Positions 1 to 8,851 of a DNA stretch of 64,000 nt are shown one piece after another. Within the stretch, counting starts at the first letter, position 1. Every line of letters starts with the position of its first letter. The stretch spans positions 1-64,000 of the forward strand of contig CALVWR010000002.1 in the NCBI GenBank assembly GCA_944367565.1, written 5' to 3'. The translations under genes were made by a program, and so were the position numbers. Source of the stretch: an uncultured Clostridia bacterium. Lineage in GTDB: Bacteria > Bacillota > Clostridia > Christensenellales > Borkfalkiaceae. Below the pieces are notes generated by a model. That model worked only from the letters and a program-made list of their open reading frames with translations. It searched no databases and was not told the DNA's origin.

Positions 1-79
1 TTGCAACTCTATTTTACCACAGATTTGTATGAACTCCTTTTTTCCCTCAACTGTTGCACTTAATAGTATAATTCACCTG

Positions 80-120
80 CAAAACAAAAACTCCGCAAAG
101 CGTTACGCTTTGCGGAGTTT
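80..120 (-). terminator. Rho-independent terminator after the GH78 gene
   Basis: A 15-bp perfect stem (88-102 paired with 106-120) is followed, on the minus strand, by TTTTTGTTTT. It lies 14 bp past the stop of the rhamnosidase gene and ends that transcript. The remaining bases to the left edge (1-79) hold no gene I can support. Confidence 0.9.
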
Positions 121-133
121 CCGATTAACCCGT

Positions 134-2299
134 CTAAGGATCTTTGTGCGTTATAACGCGGTAGCGTACGTTCGCCTCTTCCGCTTTTACGCTCACCTTC
201 AGATCGCCGTACAGATGCAGTACCACGTCGGCGCCGTCTTCAGAATATTGCGCGTCCATCGAAAGAGCGCGGCCGCCGAAATCGATCTTCCATTTCAGAA
301 ATTTCAGCTTTTTCAGATTCCTGAGTCTCACGCGCACGGTTCGGTACCCCGCGTCCCCGCTGATGCCCGGCAAAGAGAGGATCAGATGCTTCACACAGCC
401 GCCGAACATCGGATGATCGTGCGAGGCGTCTCCCTCCCAGGTTTCCCAGAGCGTCGTGGCGCCGCGGCTTTTCATATATTCAAACGACGGATAGCCCGTC
501 GCCGTCAGCAGGTCGATCAGCAAGCCGATCTCTCCGATCTTTGCAAGATAAGAACACAACACGTCGGTTCTGAATATGCCCGTGTCGAAGCGGCGCAATC
601 TGCCGTACTTTTCCGTCAGCGCCTTTTTCGTTCTTTCGTCGCCCAGCCCGACGGACAGCATAAACGCGTCCGCGCCCTGTACGCCGCCGCAAAACGAGCC
701 GCTCTCGCGGTCAAAATACGCGGCGACAAGCCCCGCCTTACTCTCCTTAATCTCCCGTTCGTAGCTGAGCGGTTCGCCGATTTCCGCGCTCATCTTCTCC
801 ACCGCCTGCATACACCGGATATAATAATACGTATTGACCAGCGGCTCCGGAATCCGCACGGGATCGGGCGTACACCAGTCGCCCAGACACCAGCCCTTTT
901 CCCGCTCCCGCACCACGAGTCCGTTTTCCGTAAATCCCTTCACGCAATCGAGAAATTTTTTCATGCTTTCGATGTGCGCGCGGAGGATGCTTTTATCGCC
1001 GTACGTTTTGTAATGCACATACGGCACGATCACCATCGCGCCGCCCCAGCCGCACGGGCCGCCCCCGCCGCCGCAAAACGGCGCCGTATGCTGCACGTGT
1101 CCGCTGTGGATATCCTGACAATCCGCAATGTCGCGGATCCATTTTTCATAAAATCGCTTCGCAGAAAAACACAGCATCGCGCTTTCCGCCGTCAGTTGCC
1201 CGTCTCCCGTATATCCCAGGCGCTCCCGATGCGGACAATCGGATGGCACGCCTCCGTGCATATTGTTCAGCTGCGTGCGCAGGTATGCGTCGAACAGCCA
1301 TTGAAGGATCTCGTTTCCGCATTGGAAAAACACCCGCTGTTTAAGGGGCGTATGCACGACGCATACCTCGGGATGTGCGATCTCGCCGCTTACTTCAAAA
1401 TACCGGAAGCCGCCCCACGAAAAATACGGGTGCAATTTCATGCCGTACGGCGCGTGACGGTAACACGTCGTATAGATCTGCCCTTCTCCCGCCGTGGAAA
1501 AGTCCGGCTTTCCGTCTTTTAAAATCTCCGCATGGACGATTCCGACTTCTTCGTCGACGGAAGAAAACGAAACGAATCCGCTCACGTTTTCACCCGCGTC
1601 GTACAGCGTTTTTCCGTCTTTTTTCCCGATCAGTTTCGGCGTGATTCTGCGCACGATCCGATCGTTCGCGCATCTCTGTTTCCGATAGACAATCTCTTTA
1701 AAACAATATTCCCCGACGGGCCAGGTTCTGCGTCCCGCAGCGCCTTCCGTCAGCAAAGCAGAATCAAAATCGGCAAAATCCTGCGTTTCTCCGAAAAACA
1801 GGTTGTTTTCCCGAATAAATCCTTCCGCACAGCGTTCGCTTCCGTCGGTTTCGTATTCCGCCCTGCACCCGCCGTCCGTTACGCTCACACGGTAAATCAG
1901 CGGCAACACGTCGTCAAATTCCGTATTGCCTTCCGCCTTTCGCATCGTCTGTCGGAAAAACCCGTTTCCCAGCATCACCGCGATCACGTTTTTTCCGCGT
2001 TTCCATTGCGCCGTTATGTCGTATTCGTTAAAATAAACCGAGTGCGACGTTTCCTCGTGCAGGGGATACAGCCATTTAGAAAAATCGCGCGACTTGTAAT
2101 CGGAAAATACCGGTTTGAAAAAGTCTTTCGAAATCCGCCGCCCGTTGATAAAAAGCTCGTAATATCCCAACCCACAGATCCGGATGCGTACGCGCGAAAA
2201 ATTTTCCGACGCGATCTCCTTGACGATCACGGGGGAGGAGAACTCTTTTTTTGCGACAATCCATTTTGCCGTTTCAGAAAATGCCTTTTCCTTTTTCAT
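134..2299 (-). CDS. GH78 family alpha-L-rhamnosidase
   Basis: A 721-residue protein of glycoside hydrolase family 78, which releases terminal alpha-L-rhamnose from plant or bacterial glycans. The stretch DCPHRERLGYTGDGQ near residue 350 is the family's signature in the (alpha/alpha)6 barrel and holds the acidic catalytic region; an N-terminal beta domain with NGRR precedes it and a C-terminal beta-sandwich follows. No signal peptide is visible, so it probably acts in the cytoplasm on imported oligosaccharides. The frame is open back to 2434, where it would overlap the response-regulator stop as ATGA, but that extension is Arg/Lys-rich and contains a terminator hairpin (2382-2414). I therefore place the start at the ATG of 2297-2299, preceded by an AGGGACAG-like ribosome site. 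The substrate is inferred from family only. Confidence 0.85.
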   Translation of the reverse strand: MKKEKAFSETAKWIVAKKEFSSPVIVKEIASENFSRVRIRICGLGYYELFINGRRISKDFFKPVFSDYKSRDFSKWLYPLHEETSHSVYFNEYDITAQWKRGKNVIAVMLGNGFFRQTMRKAEGNTEFDDVLPLIYRVSVTDGGCRAEYETDGSERCAEGFIRENNLFFGETQDFADFDSALLTEGAAGRRTWPVGEYCFKEIVYRKQRCANDRIVRRITPKLIGKKDGKTLYDAGENVSGFVSFSSVDEEVGIVHAEILKDGKPDFSTAGEGQIYTTCYRHAPYGMKLHPYFSWGGFRYFEVSGEIAHPEVCVVHTPLKQRVFFQCGNEILQWLFDAYLRTQLNNMHGGVPSDCPHRERLGYTGDGQLTAESAMLCFSAKRFYEKWIRDIADCQDIHSGHVQHTAPFCGGGGGPCGWGGAMVIVPYVHYKTYGDKSILRAHIESMKKFLDCVKGFTENGLVVREREKGWCLGDWCTPDPVRIPEPLVNTYYYIRCMQAVEKMSAEIGEPLSYEREIKESKAGLVAAYFDRESGSFCGGVQGADAFMLSVGLGDERTKKALTEKYGRLRRFDTGIFRTDVLCSYLAKIGEIGLLIDLLTATGYPSFEYMKSRGATTLWETWEGDASHDHPMFGGCVKHLILSLPGISGDAGYRTVRVRLRNLKKLKFLKWKIDFGGRALSMDAQYSEDGADVVLHLYGDLKVSVKAEEANVRYRVITHKDP

Positions 2300-2369
2300 G
2301 CCTGTCCCTTTGCCGCTTCGGGCGGTTGTTCTTTGCGGTTGTGCTTTCCGCGCCGGATTTTGTCCCTGC

Positions 2370-2414
2370 GCAAAAAAGAAAACGCGGGCGCTGACCTTCG
2401 ATTTGCGCCCGCGT
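2370..2414 (-). terminator. Terminator after the two-component system
   Basis: On the minus strand, ACGCGGGCGC (2405-2414) pairs with GCGCCCGCGT (2382-2391) and is followed by TTTCTTTTTT. It separates the gltX/sensor/regulator transcript from the rhamnosidase gene and lies inside the spurious 5' extension of that gene. Confidence 0.85.
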
Positions 2415-2430
2415 ACGTTTTTTCTGTCCG

Positions 2431-3078
2431 TCATTCACCTTTAAGCGTATTTTCTATGATTTCTTTTGCCTGCGTGCGGTTTGCCGCGCCCAGCTTGATA
2501 TAAATTCCGCTGATATAATTGCGCACCGTCCCTTCTCCGATCTCCAATGCGGAGGCGATCTGGCGATTGTTGAAATTTTCCGAAACCATCATGGCGACTT
2601 CCGTTTCCCTGTCGGAAAGCTGAAACGCTTTTTTCAATTTCAGTTCTTTCCCCGCGGAAACCATTTTCGCCGCCGCGGTGATCTTCTTTGCGATGTTGGT
2701 GGGAAGAATCAGCTCCCCGCGGTAAGCGTTCACGACGGCGTCGATCAGCGACGAAGCGTTGATGTCTTTCAGCAAATATCCGCTCGCGCCGTAGTTGATG
2801 GCGTCGAGAATATAATCGCTGTCGTCGAAGGTCGTCAGGATCACCACCTTGACCTGCGGATAAATGCGTTTGATCTCCCGCGTGGCGATTACGCCGTTCA
2901 TGTTGGGCATACGGATATCCAGCAGCGCCACGTCCGGCAGGTTCTGCGCGATTTTCTTCAGACAGTCCTCTCCGTCGCACGCGATGTCCGTAACGCGGAT
3001 CTCCTTCGAGGTCTCCAGAACGGTTTTGATGCCTTCCGCCAGAATTTTCTGATCGTCGGCAATGATGACTTTAATCAT
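2431..3078 (-). CDS. NarL/LuxR-type response regulator
   Basis: A 215-residue two-component response regulator. The receiver has the acidic pair D8-D9, phosphoacceptor D54 (ALLDIRMP) and the switch lysine K104 (YLLKD). The C-terminal LuxR-type helix-turn-helix runs over about residues 153-205 (LSDRETEVAMM, then NRQIA and EGTVRNYISGIY), so it should bind DNA once phosphorylated. It overlaps the upstream sensor kinase by 8 bp, so the two are cognate and translationally coupled. Targets cannot be inferred; the downstream rhamnosidase is separated by a terminator. All key receiver residues are present, unlike in the Spo0A of this window. Confidence 0.95.
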   Translation of the reverse strand: MIKVIIADDQKILAEGIKTVLETSKEIRVTDIACDGEDCLKKIAQNLPDVALLDIRMPNMNGVIATREIKRIYPQVKVVILTTFDDSDYILDAINYGASGYLLKDINASSLIDAVVNAYRGELILPTNIAKKITAAAKMVSAGKELKLKKAFQLSDRETEVAMMVSENFNNRQIASALEIGEGTVRNYISGIYIKLGAANRTQAKEIIENTLKGE

Positions 3079-4276
3079 GACTTTCTCCTTTTTCCCTGAC
3101 CGGCAATTCGATGCGGATCTCCATCCCTTCGCCTTCGGCGGTGATAAACGACGCCGTTCCTCCCAATTTTTCCGCGCCCTCTCTCATCGTACGCAATCCG
3201 AACCCTTCCTTGAAATCCTTTGCGCCTTTTCCGTTGTCGGAAAGCAGAAAAAAGATCTTTCCGTCCTTTTTTTTCAGTTCAAAGAGGAACGCCGTGGAAT
3301 TTCCGTGACGGATTCCGTTATTGAGTCCTTCTTTTAAGGAAGAATACAAAAAGAACGCGGTATTTTCGTCGACGTCGAGATTCTCGGTTTTTGCGCGGAT
3401 GGCGATATCGGTACCCTCGACGGTTTCGTTGATGGCTTTTTCCAAAGACGCCGACAGATCAAAGGGCGTATATTCCCCGGAGAGGACGCGCACCGACTTT
3501 CTGAGTTCTTCCAGCGCGGAGATCGCCTGCAGATTTGCCGAAACAATCTTGCGTTTTGCCTCCGGGGGATCGGAATCGAAGAGGAGTTTGGCGGCTTCCG
3601 TCTGCATGATGATCGTGGTGATGGAATGCCCCGTGGTATCGTGAATCTGCTTTGCGATCCGGTTTCTCTCCTCGAGTTTTGCCGCCTGTTTGAGATATTC
3701 GTTCGCTTCCTGCAGCTTTTTTTCCCGCGCATACACCGCTTCGAGGTTTTTTTCGGCCTCGGCGGTTTTTTTCACGATGGCGTTCAGCATATTCGCGATG
3801 GTGAATACGAGGGAAAAAATGATAAGCTCGTTGACCGCCACCGCAAGCGACGCCGCCACGGACGCCCAGCCGGGATCGAAGAGAACTGCCCGCGCAACGA
3901 TGCTCAAAACGTAAGAAAGATAGGAAAGTCCGCCGAACACCACATTGGATTTCAAGGAATTGTTGAGGTAAAAATCCACCAGAATCAACGAATAGATGGT
4001 GGAGAGCATTCCGGCTTCAAAGAGGACGGAATAGATCATTAAAAGGATATATTCCAGCGCGTATATGGCGGATTTGACGGCAAGTTTCCTGACGAAAAAA
4101 TTGATGCAGAGCGCCGCCAGCAGTCCCAGAGAGAGGGCGAGGGCGATATACCAGTGGCTCTGTCCCTGGATCGTAAGAATGACGAGCATGAGAAAGAGCC
4201 CGACGATACACCCCACGCGGATGATCGAAGAGAGGGAATATTTTTTCAGTTTTTCCAGAAAAGCGGGGGTTTTCAT
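3071..4276 (-). CDS. Membrane sensor histidine kinase (HisKA_3 type)
   Basis: A 401-residue sensor kinase of the NarX/DesK class. About five or six hydrophobic segments fill residues 15-160, followed by a coiled coil (about 165-205). The dimerisation/phosphotransfer box ERNRIAKQIHDTTGHS carries the phosphorylated histidine (about H212), and a C-terminal HATPase domain shows NNGIRHG and SDNGKG. With no extracytoplasmic domain, it probably senses something in or at the membrane. The start at 4274-4276 forms an ATGA overlap with the gltX stop; a longer in-frame extension into gltX is Arg-rich and was rejected. It phosphorylates the regulator encoded immediately downstream. Confidence 0.92.
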   Translation of the reverse strand: MKTPAFLEKLKKYSLSSIIRVGCIVGLFLMLVILTIQGQSHWYIALALSLGLLAALCINFFVRKLAVKSAIYALEYILLMIYSVLFEAGMLSTIYSLILVDFYLNNSLKSNVVFGGLSYLSYVLSIVARAVLFDPGWASVAASLAVAVNELIIFSLVFTIANMLNAIVKKTAEAEKNLEAVYAREKKLQEANEYLKQAAKLEERNRIAKQIHDTTGHSITTIIMQTEAAKLLFDSDPPEAKRKIVSANLQAISALEELRKSVRVLSGEYTPFDLSASLEKAINETVEGTDIAIRAKTENLDVDENTAFFLYSSLKEGLNNGIRHGNSTAFLFELKKKDGKIFFLLSDNGKGAKDFKEGFGLRTMREGAEKLGGTASFITAEGEGMEIRIELPVREKGESHD

Positions 4277-5715
4277 AACCCGAGCAGTTTCATGGAAAAA
4301 TCCAGCCGTTTCAGGCTTTCTTCTTTTCCGAGAAGTTCGGCGAGCTCCATCACGCCGCCCGGGGTGGATTCTCTGCCGCTCAGCGCCACGCGCACGCACC
4401 AGAATACCTGTCCGTTTTTCATGCCGAGTTTGCCGACAAGACCCATCATTGCTTCATGCAGGGTGTTGAAATCGAAGGAAGAAAGCGACGCAAACAGCTC
4501 CCGCGCCGCGGGCAGTACGATCCGGGCGATGTTTTCATCGGTTTTCATCTTTTTATGCGTGAAGAGCGCAACGTCATATTCGCCGAATTCTTCCAGAAAA
4601 TCGATCTTTTCGGGGATCTCTCCGAAGGTTTCCACCCGCGTTTTGAGCAGGGCGGCGATCTTCTTCAGGTCGTATTTGCCGTAAACCTTGCTCTTGCGGA
4701 AAAACGCGTCGCCGCGGGCGACGAATTCCTCGTCGCTCATCTCCTTGATATATTCGCCGGAAAGCCAGCGCATTTTCGCTTCGTCGAAGATGGAGGGCGA
4801 TTTTGAAATGCCGTCGAGGGAAAAGCGTTCGATCATTTCGGAAAGCGACATTTTTTCCACGTTTTCCTTCGGACTCCAGCCGAGCAGGGCGATGTAATTG
4901 ACGATGGCTTCCTTTACGAAACCTTTCTCCACGAAATCGGCATAGCTGGCGTCGCCGTTGCGTTTGGAAAGCTTATGCCGCTCGTCCTTCATGATGGGGG
5001 GCAGGTGGATATAAACCGGCCGCTGCCAGCCGAACGCGTCGTACATCAGATTATACTTCGGCGTGGAGGAAAGATATTCGCTGCCGCGGATCACGTGCGT
5101 GATTCCCATCAGGTGATCGTCGACGACGTTGGCAAAATTATACGTCGGCATCCCGTCGCTCTTGATCAGGATCCCGTCTTCCATATCCTTGAAATCCACC
5201 GAGATATCGCCGTAGACGAGATCGTGATAGCTTCCCGTGCCTTCTTCGGGAATATTCTGGCGGATCACATAAGGCGCGCCGCTTTCCAGTTTCGCCTTGA
5301 TCTCTTCTTCGGAAAGGTGCAGGCAGTGTTTGTCGTAACGGCAGTTTCCGTTTTCGTCTCTGAGACTTTCCATGCGTTCCTTATCGCAAAAGCAATAGTA
5401 CGCCCCGCCGCGGCGAATGAGTTCTTCGGCGTATTGATGATAGATCTCCCGCCGTTCGCTCTGCACATACGGTCCGTAATTTCCGCCGACGTCGGGACCT
5501 TCGTCATAGACGATGCCCGCGTCCTTCAACGTGTCGTATATGATCTCCACGCTGCCTTCCACATACCGCTGTAAGTCGGTGTCTTCTATGCGCAGAATAA
5601 AATCTCCGCCGTATTTTTTCGCGTAAAGATACCCGTACAGCGCGGTCCTCAATCCGCCGATGTGCAGATACCCCGTAGGACTCGGCGCAAATCTCGTTCT
5701 TACTTTTTCGTTCAT
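4273..5715 (-). CDS. gltX: Glutamyl-tRNA synthetase
   Basis: A 480-residue class I glutamate-tRNA ligase that attaches glutamate to tRNA(Glu) in the cytoplasm; in bacteria that use a GatCAB amidotransferase it may also charge tRNA(Gln). The HIGH signature is in FAPSPTGYLHIGG (residues 9-21) and the KMSKS equivalent is HKLSKRNGD near residue 248. Length is normal for the family. The ATG at 5713-5715 has GGAGAAGGAC just upstream; an in-frame extension of 17 residues has none. radC lies 16 bp upstream and the sensor kinase start overlaps the stop, so the genes form one operon. Confidence 0.97.
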   Translation of the reverse strand: MNEKVRTRFAPSPTGYLHIGGLRTALYGYLYAKKYGGDFILRIEDTDLQRYVEGSVEIIYDTLKDAGIVYDEGPDVGGNYGPYVQSERREIYHQYAEELIRRGGAYYCFCDKERMESLRDENGNCRYDKHCLHLSEEEIKAKLESGAPYVIRQNIPEEGTGSYHDLVYGDISVDFKDMEDGILIKSDGMPTYNFANVVDDHLMGITHVIRGSEYLSSTPKYNLMYDAFGWQRPVYIHLPPIMKDERHKLSKRNGDASYADFVEKGFVKEAIVNYIALLGWSPKENVEKMSLSEMIERFSLDGISKSPSIFDEAKMRWLSGEYIKEMSDEEFVARGDAFFRKSKVYGKYDLKKIAALLKTRVETFGEIPEKIDFLEEFGEYDVALFTHKKMKTDENIARIVLPAARELFASLSSFDFNTLHEAMMGLVGKLGMKNGQVFWCVRVALSGRESTPGGVMELAELLGKEESLKRLDFSMKLLGL

Positions 5716-5731
5716 GTCCTTCTCCTTGATT

Positions 5732-6421
5732 TCACTCGTTTTCCAACGCGGACAGCCTGCCCGCATAATGATAGCTGTATGTTTTTCTGTCTGCCACGAT
5801 GATATGATCGTACAGGTGTATGCCGTGTAATGAAAACATCGCTTTGATCTTCTTCGTGGTCTTATCGTCGTTCTTCGTCGGCGCGGGATTCCCGCTCAGA
5901 TGATTGTGTGCCAACGCCGCGCCCGCCGGTTTATAAAGCGCTACGATCTCCACAAGCTCGCTCACGGGAAGATCGATGACGTCTTCCTTTCCTTCATACG
6001 GAATCTCCGCAAGGATGTATCCTTTCGCGTCGATGAGAAAGAGCCACATCGTTTCGTCCGGTTCTTGCTCGTATCGTTCGATCAGCCTGTATTTTACGGA
6101 ATTATATTCGAATTTCTGCCGTTTTGTCTTTTCGTTGTTGACGCGTTTTGCAAAAATTCCCGCCAGACGGATCAGACGCGCCGCCTCGTCCCCGACGCCT
6201 TCGATGGATTTGAGAACGGTTTCATCGGTTTCGGCAAGTTTTTTCAGCGAACCTCCGCTGAGCCGCAACAGTTTATGCGCCGTCGCGTTGGTATCCCTGC
6301 GCGGTATGACGTGATATAACAGCATTTCCAAAAGCTCGTGATCGCTCAGCGATTCGGGATAAACCGAAAAGCGCGCTTTCATCCGCTTTCTGTGTCCGCT
6401 GTGAAGATTTGTACTGTTCAT
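5732..6421 (-). CDS. radC: RadC family JAB-domain protein
   Basis: A 229-residue RadC (UPF0758) protein. It has an N-terminal helix-hairpin-helix (IEGVGDEAARLIRLAG, about 69-84) and a C-terminal JAB/MPN metalloprotease-like domain with AHNHLSGNPAPTKND (about 169-184), the HxH-x7-S-x2-D metal motif. The historical link to DNA repair is weak; the biochemical role is unknown. It heads the gltX operon. The start codon is only 7 bp past a -10 element (6429-6434) with no ribosome site between, so translation may be leaderless. Confidence 0.9.
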   Translation of the reverse strand: MNSTNLHSGHRKRMKARFSVYPESLSDHELLEMLLYHVIPRRDTNATAHKLLRLSGGSLKKLAETDETVLKSIEGVGDEAARLIRLAGIFAKRVNNEKTKRQKFEYNSVKYRLIERYEQEPDETMWLFLIDAKGYILAEIPYEGKEDVIDLPVSELVEIVALYKPAGAALAHNHLSGNPAPTKNDDKTTKKIKAMFSLHGIHLYDHIIVADRKTYSYHYAGRLSALENE

Positions 6422-6428
6422 ACGTTTA

Positions 6429-6456
6429 ATTTTACCATATTTTTATAAAAAATCAA
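6429..6456 (-). promoter_or_regulatory. SigA-type promoter of radC-gltX operon
   Basis: On the minus strand, TTGATT (6451-6456), a 16-bp spacer and TAAAAT (6429-6434) with an extended TGG. The radC ATG begins 7 bp after the -10 box. Confidence 0.65.
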
Positions 6457-6465
6457 CGATTTATT

Positions 6466-6494
6466 TTGCATTTTTCTTTAAAATAGAATACAAT
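6466..6494 (+). promoter_or_regulatory. SigA-type promoter of the M20 dipeptidase gene
   Basis: TTGCAT (6466-6471), 17-bp spacer, TACAAT (6489-6494). It is divergent from, and nearly abuts, the radC promoter. Confidence 0.7.
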
Positions 6495-6532
6495 AGTTGT
6501 ATCGGGAGCGGATTTGCTCCGAAAGAAAGAAT

Positions 6533-7786
6533 ATGAAAGACAAAACATCGTTTTTAAAAGATCTGAAAGAGCTTATCGCCATTCGGAGCGTACAGGGTGT
6601 ACGGGAAGAAGACGCGCCCTTCGGAAAGGAAGTCAAACGCGCGCTGGAAACCTTTCTCGACATCGCGCGCCGTATGGGTTTTACCGCGATCAACCATGAA
6701 AATTATCTCGGAGAGATCGTATGCGGAGAGGGGGAGGAATACGGCGTAATCGGGCATCTGGACGTTGTTCCCGCGGGGGACGGCTGGAGCAGCGATCCTT
6801 TTGTTCTGACCTTCCGGGACGGCAATTATTACGGCAGGGGCACCACCGACGATAAAGCGCCGACGCTGCTTTGCCTGTATGCGCTAAACGAACTTCGGAA
6901 TGCGGGACCGTTTCGGCGCAAGGTGCGTTTTTTTGTCGGCTGTAACGAAGAATCGGGCTGGGGAGAGATCGAATATTATCGGAAAAAAGGCGGAACTTTC
7001 CCCAAACACGGTTTTTCGCCCGACGGAGATTTTCCCGTGGTGTATGCCGAAAAAGGTCCCTGCCGCGTGATCTTTGAGATTCCGTACCGCGGCGCGTTCC
7101 GTTCGGTACGGGGCGGGGTCGCGGTCAACGCCGTCTGCGCCTACGCGAGCGCGGAAGGCCCGCTGGACGCCTCGCTTCTCAAAAAGCACGGGCTTACGCA
7201 GACGGGATCGGTCTTGGAAAGTTTCGGGAAATCGGCGCACGGCTCGTATCCCGAACTCGGCGAAAACGCCATTCTTCCTTTATTGCGGTACATGAAGGAC
7301 CGCGGGGAAGCGGTGGACGGACTGCTGCGCGTCTTTGAAGACAGATCAATATCGAATACGGGCAACGAAACGGGCTCCGCGACGCTTAGCCCGAATCTCA
7401 TTTCGCAGACGGAAGACCGTCTGGTGCTGACGGCGGATTTCCGCGTTCCCGCAAAGATGCGAGCGGAAGACTTTCTGCCGCTGTTCGACGCCATGGGCGT
7501 AAACTATACGCTGATCAAGGGCAGAGATCCGCTCTATGTGCCGAAGGACAGCGAATACGTGCAAAAACTCGCCGCGGCATATAACGCGGTCACGGGGGAA
7601 AATTTACAGCCGATCAGCCAGCGCGGCGCGACGTTCGCGTCGGTCTTTGAAAACGGCACGGCGTTCGGACCGGAATTCCCGGGCGAAGACAATCACATCC
7701 ATGCGCCCGATGAATTCATTTCGGAAAAAAACATCGAAAAGATGTATGCCGTATACCTGGCGGGACTGAGATCCGTCATACTTTAA
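6533..7786 (+). CDS. pepV: M20 family dipeptidase (PepV-like)
   Basis: A 417-residue zinc-dependent M20A peptidase, closest in layout to PepV/Sapep dipeptidases that cleave unbranched dipeptides in the cytoplasm. Visible metal and catalytic motifs are GHLDVVPAGDGW (about 74-85), GRGTTDDKAP with the bridging Asp (about 102-112), and GCNEESG with the catalytic Glu and metal-binding Glu (about 139-145). A PepV-like FSPDGDFPV follows. The ATG at 6533 was preferred over an upstream TTG in frame because it follows GAAAGAAAGA. It has its own promoter and is followed after 16 bp by the ProB-like kinase, probably on one transcript. Confidence 0.88.
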   Translation: MKDKTSFLKDLKELIAIRSVQGVREEDAPFGKEVKRALETFLDIARRMGFTAINHENYLGEIVCGEGEEYGVIGHLDVVPAGDGWSSDPFVLTFRDGNYYGRGTTDDKAPTLLCLYALNELRNAGPFRRKVRFFVGCNEESGWGEIEYYRKKGGTFPKHGFSPDGDFPVVYAEKGPCRVIFEIPYRGAFRSVRGGVAVNAVCAYASAEGPLDASLLKKHGLTQTGSVLESFGKSAHGSYPELGENAILPLLRYMKDRGEAVDGLLRVFEDRSISNTGNETGSATLSPNLISQTEDRLVLTADFRVPAKMRAEDFLPLFDAMGVNYTLIKGRDPLYVPKDSEYVQKLAAAYNAVTGENLQPISQRGATFASVFENGTAFGPEFPGEDNHIHAPDEFISEKNIEKMYAVYLAGLRSVIL

Positions 7787-7802
7787 AAGAGAGGAAAAAC
7801 AA

Positions 7803-8624
7803 ATGAAATTCGACGTGGAACTCGTTGGCAAAATCGGTTCGATGGCGCTCATCGACATAGAAGCACAGCTTCCCGACTATACGCGCATCGCGCGGCTTTC
7901 CGCCGAACTGAAACCGGGATATATCTGGGTCACGAGCGGCGCGACGGAAATCGGCAGGCTCGATTATCTGCGTCGTCACGGCAGGGAGCTGGAAGGCGCC
8001 GCGGAAGACGTGAAAGCCGACTACGCCGCGGAAGGGCAGTCGGTTCTGATGTCGATCTACCGCCAGTTTGTCGATCCGAACTATTCCATCCGCCAGGTGC
8101 TGATCGAACACCAGCATTTTAACGACCCCTTAAAGCGCGATTTTCTGAAAGCGCTGTTGCTGCGATGCAAAGCGCAAAACGCCATACCCATCGTGAACTA
8201 TAATGACGCCGTCTGCGCGGAAGAAAACCGGAAAATGGAAATTCAGGCGCTGCTCAGCCGCAACAAAAAAGTGGTGGAAGGCGTGGATAACGACGAGACC
8301 GCCGCACAGATCGCCTGTCTCGTCAAAGCGCAAACGCTGCTTATTCTGACGAGTACCGACGGCATCTATAAAGATATCAAAACGGGAGAACTTATCGAAG
8401 AGATCGGGGGAAAGAACACCGCGGAACTGTTGGAAAACATCGAATATTACAAAAAATTCTGTTCGGGCGCGTCGCGCGCAGGCGCGAACGGCGCAAAGGC
8501 AAAGCTCGAATACATCAAGGACGCGGCGGCAAACGGTACGAAGGTCATCATCGCCAACGGAAAATATTCCATTCGCGATATCCTTGCCGGGAATGTTCCC
8601 GCCACGCGCATCGGAATCCGTTAA
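7803..8624 (+). CDS. ProB-like amino acid kinase
   Basis: A 273-residue member of the amino acid kinase superfamily. It resembles glutamate 5-kinase in TSGATEIG, AAEGQSVLMSIYRQF, RQVLIEHQHF, IPIVNYNDAV, VDNDETAAQIA and LILTSTDGIY, in the right order. It lacks the C-terminal PUA domain of E. coli ProB, as do many short ProB proteins, and its N-terminal phosphate loop (LVGKIGSMAL) departs from the usual KVGTS. No proA is in the window, so a role in proline synthesis is not assured; another acidic substrate is possible. It has AGAGAGGAAAAAC before the ATG, follows pepV by 16 bp and ends at a strong terminator. Confidence 0.75.
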   Translation: MKFDVELVGKIGSMALIDIEAQLPDYTRIARLSAELKPGYIWVTSGATEIGRLDYLRRHGRELEGAAEDVKADYAAEGQSVLMSIYRQFVDPNYSIRQVLIEHQHFNDPLKRDFLKALLLRCKAQNAIPIVNYNDAVCAEENRKMEIQALLSRNKKVVEGVDNDETAAQIACLVKAQTLLILTSTDGIYKDIKTGELIEEIGGKNTAELLENIEYYKKFCSGASRAGANGAKAKLEYIKDAAANGTKVIIANGKYSIRDILAGNVPATRIGIR

Positions 8625-8632
8625 AAAAATTA

Positions 8633-8668
8633 ACCCCGCGGCGTTTCAACGCCGCGGGGTGATTTTTT
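8633..8668 (+). terminator. Terminator after the ProB-like gene
   Basis: ACCCCGCGGCG pairs with CGCCGCGGGGT (8633-8660), followed by GATTTTTT. Confidence 0.9.
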
Positions 8669-8851
8669 ACCGTTCCGCAACCCGAAAAAATAATTTTTTT
8701 GCGTATAAAGACGAAAAAGGGGCACATACTACTTTCGGTTAGGAAATGAGCGGAGCTTCTTTTGAAAAATTCCGAAAAAAAATTCGTAAAAACGAATAAA
8801 CGCGGAATATTCGGAGGAAAAACGCACATACTGATCGCAAGGAGGAAAGAG

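Noticed and set aside
54-72. TTGCAC and TATAAT near the left edge
   Set aside because: The spacing is only 7 bp, and no gene lies downstream on the plus strand.
29-1522. A 497-residue plus-strand frame opposite the rhamnosidase
   Set aside because: Antisense shadow; composition Arg/His-rich, no ribosome site, no recognised domain.
8672-8851. tRNA or riboswitch upstream of rubrerythrin
   Set aside because: No T-loop, anticodon or known aptamer pattern; only two small stems are present.
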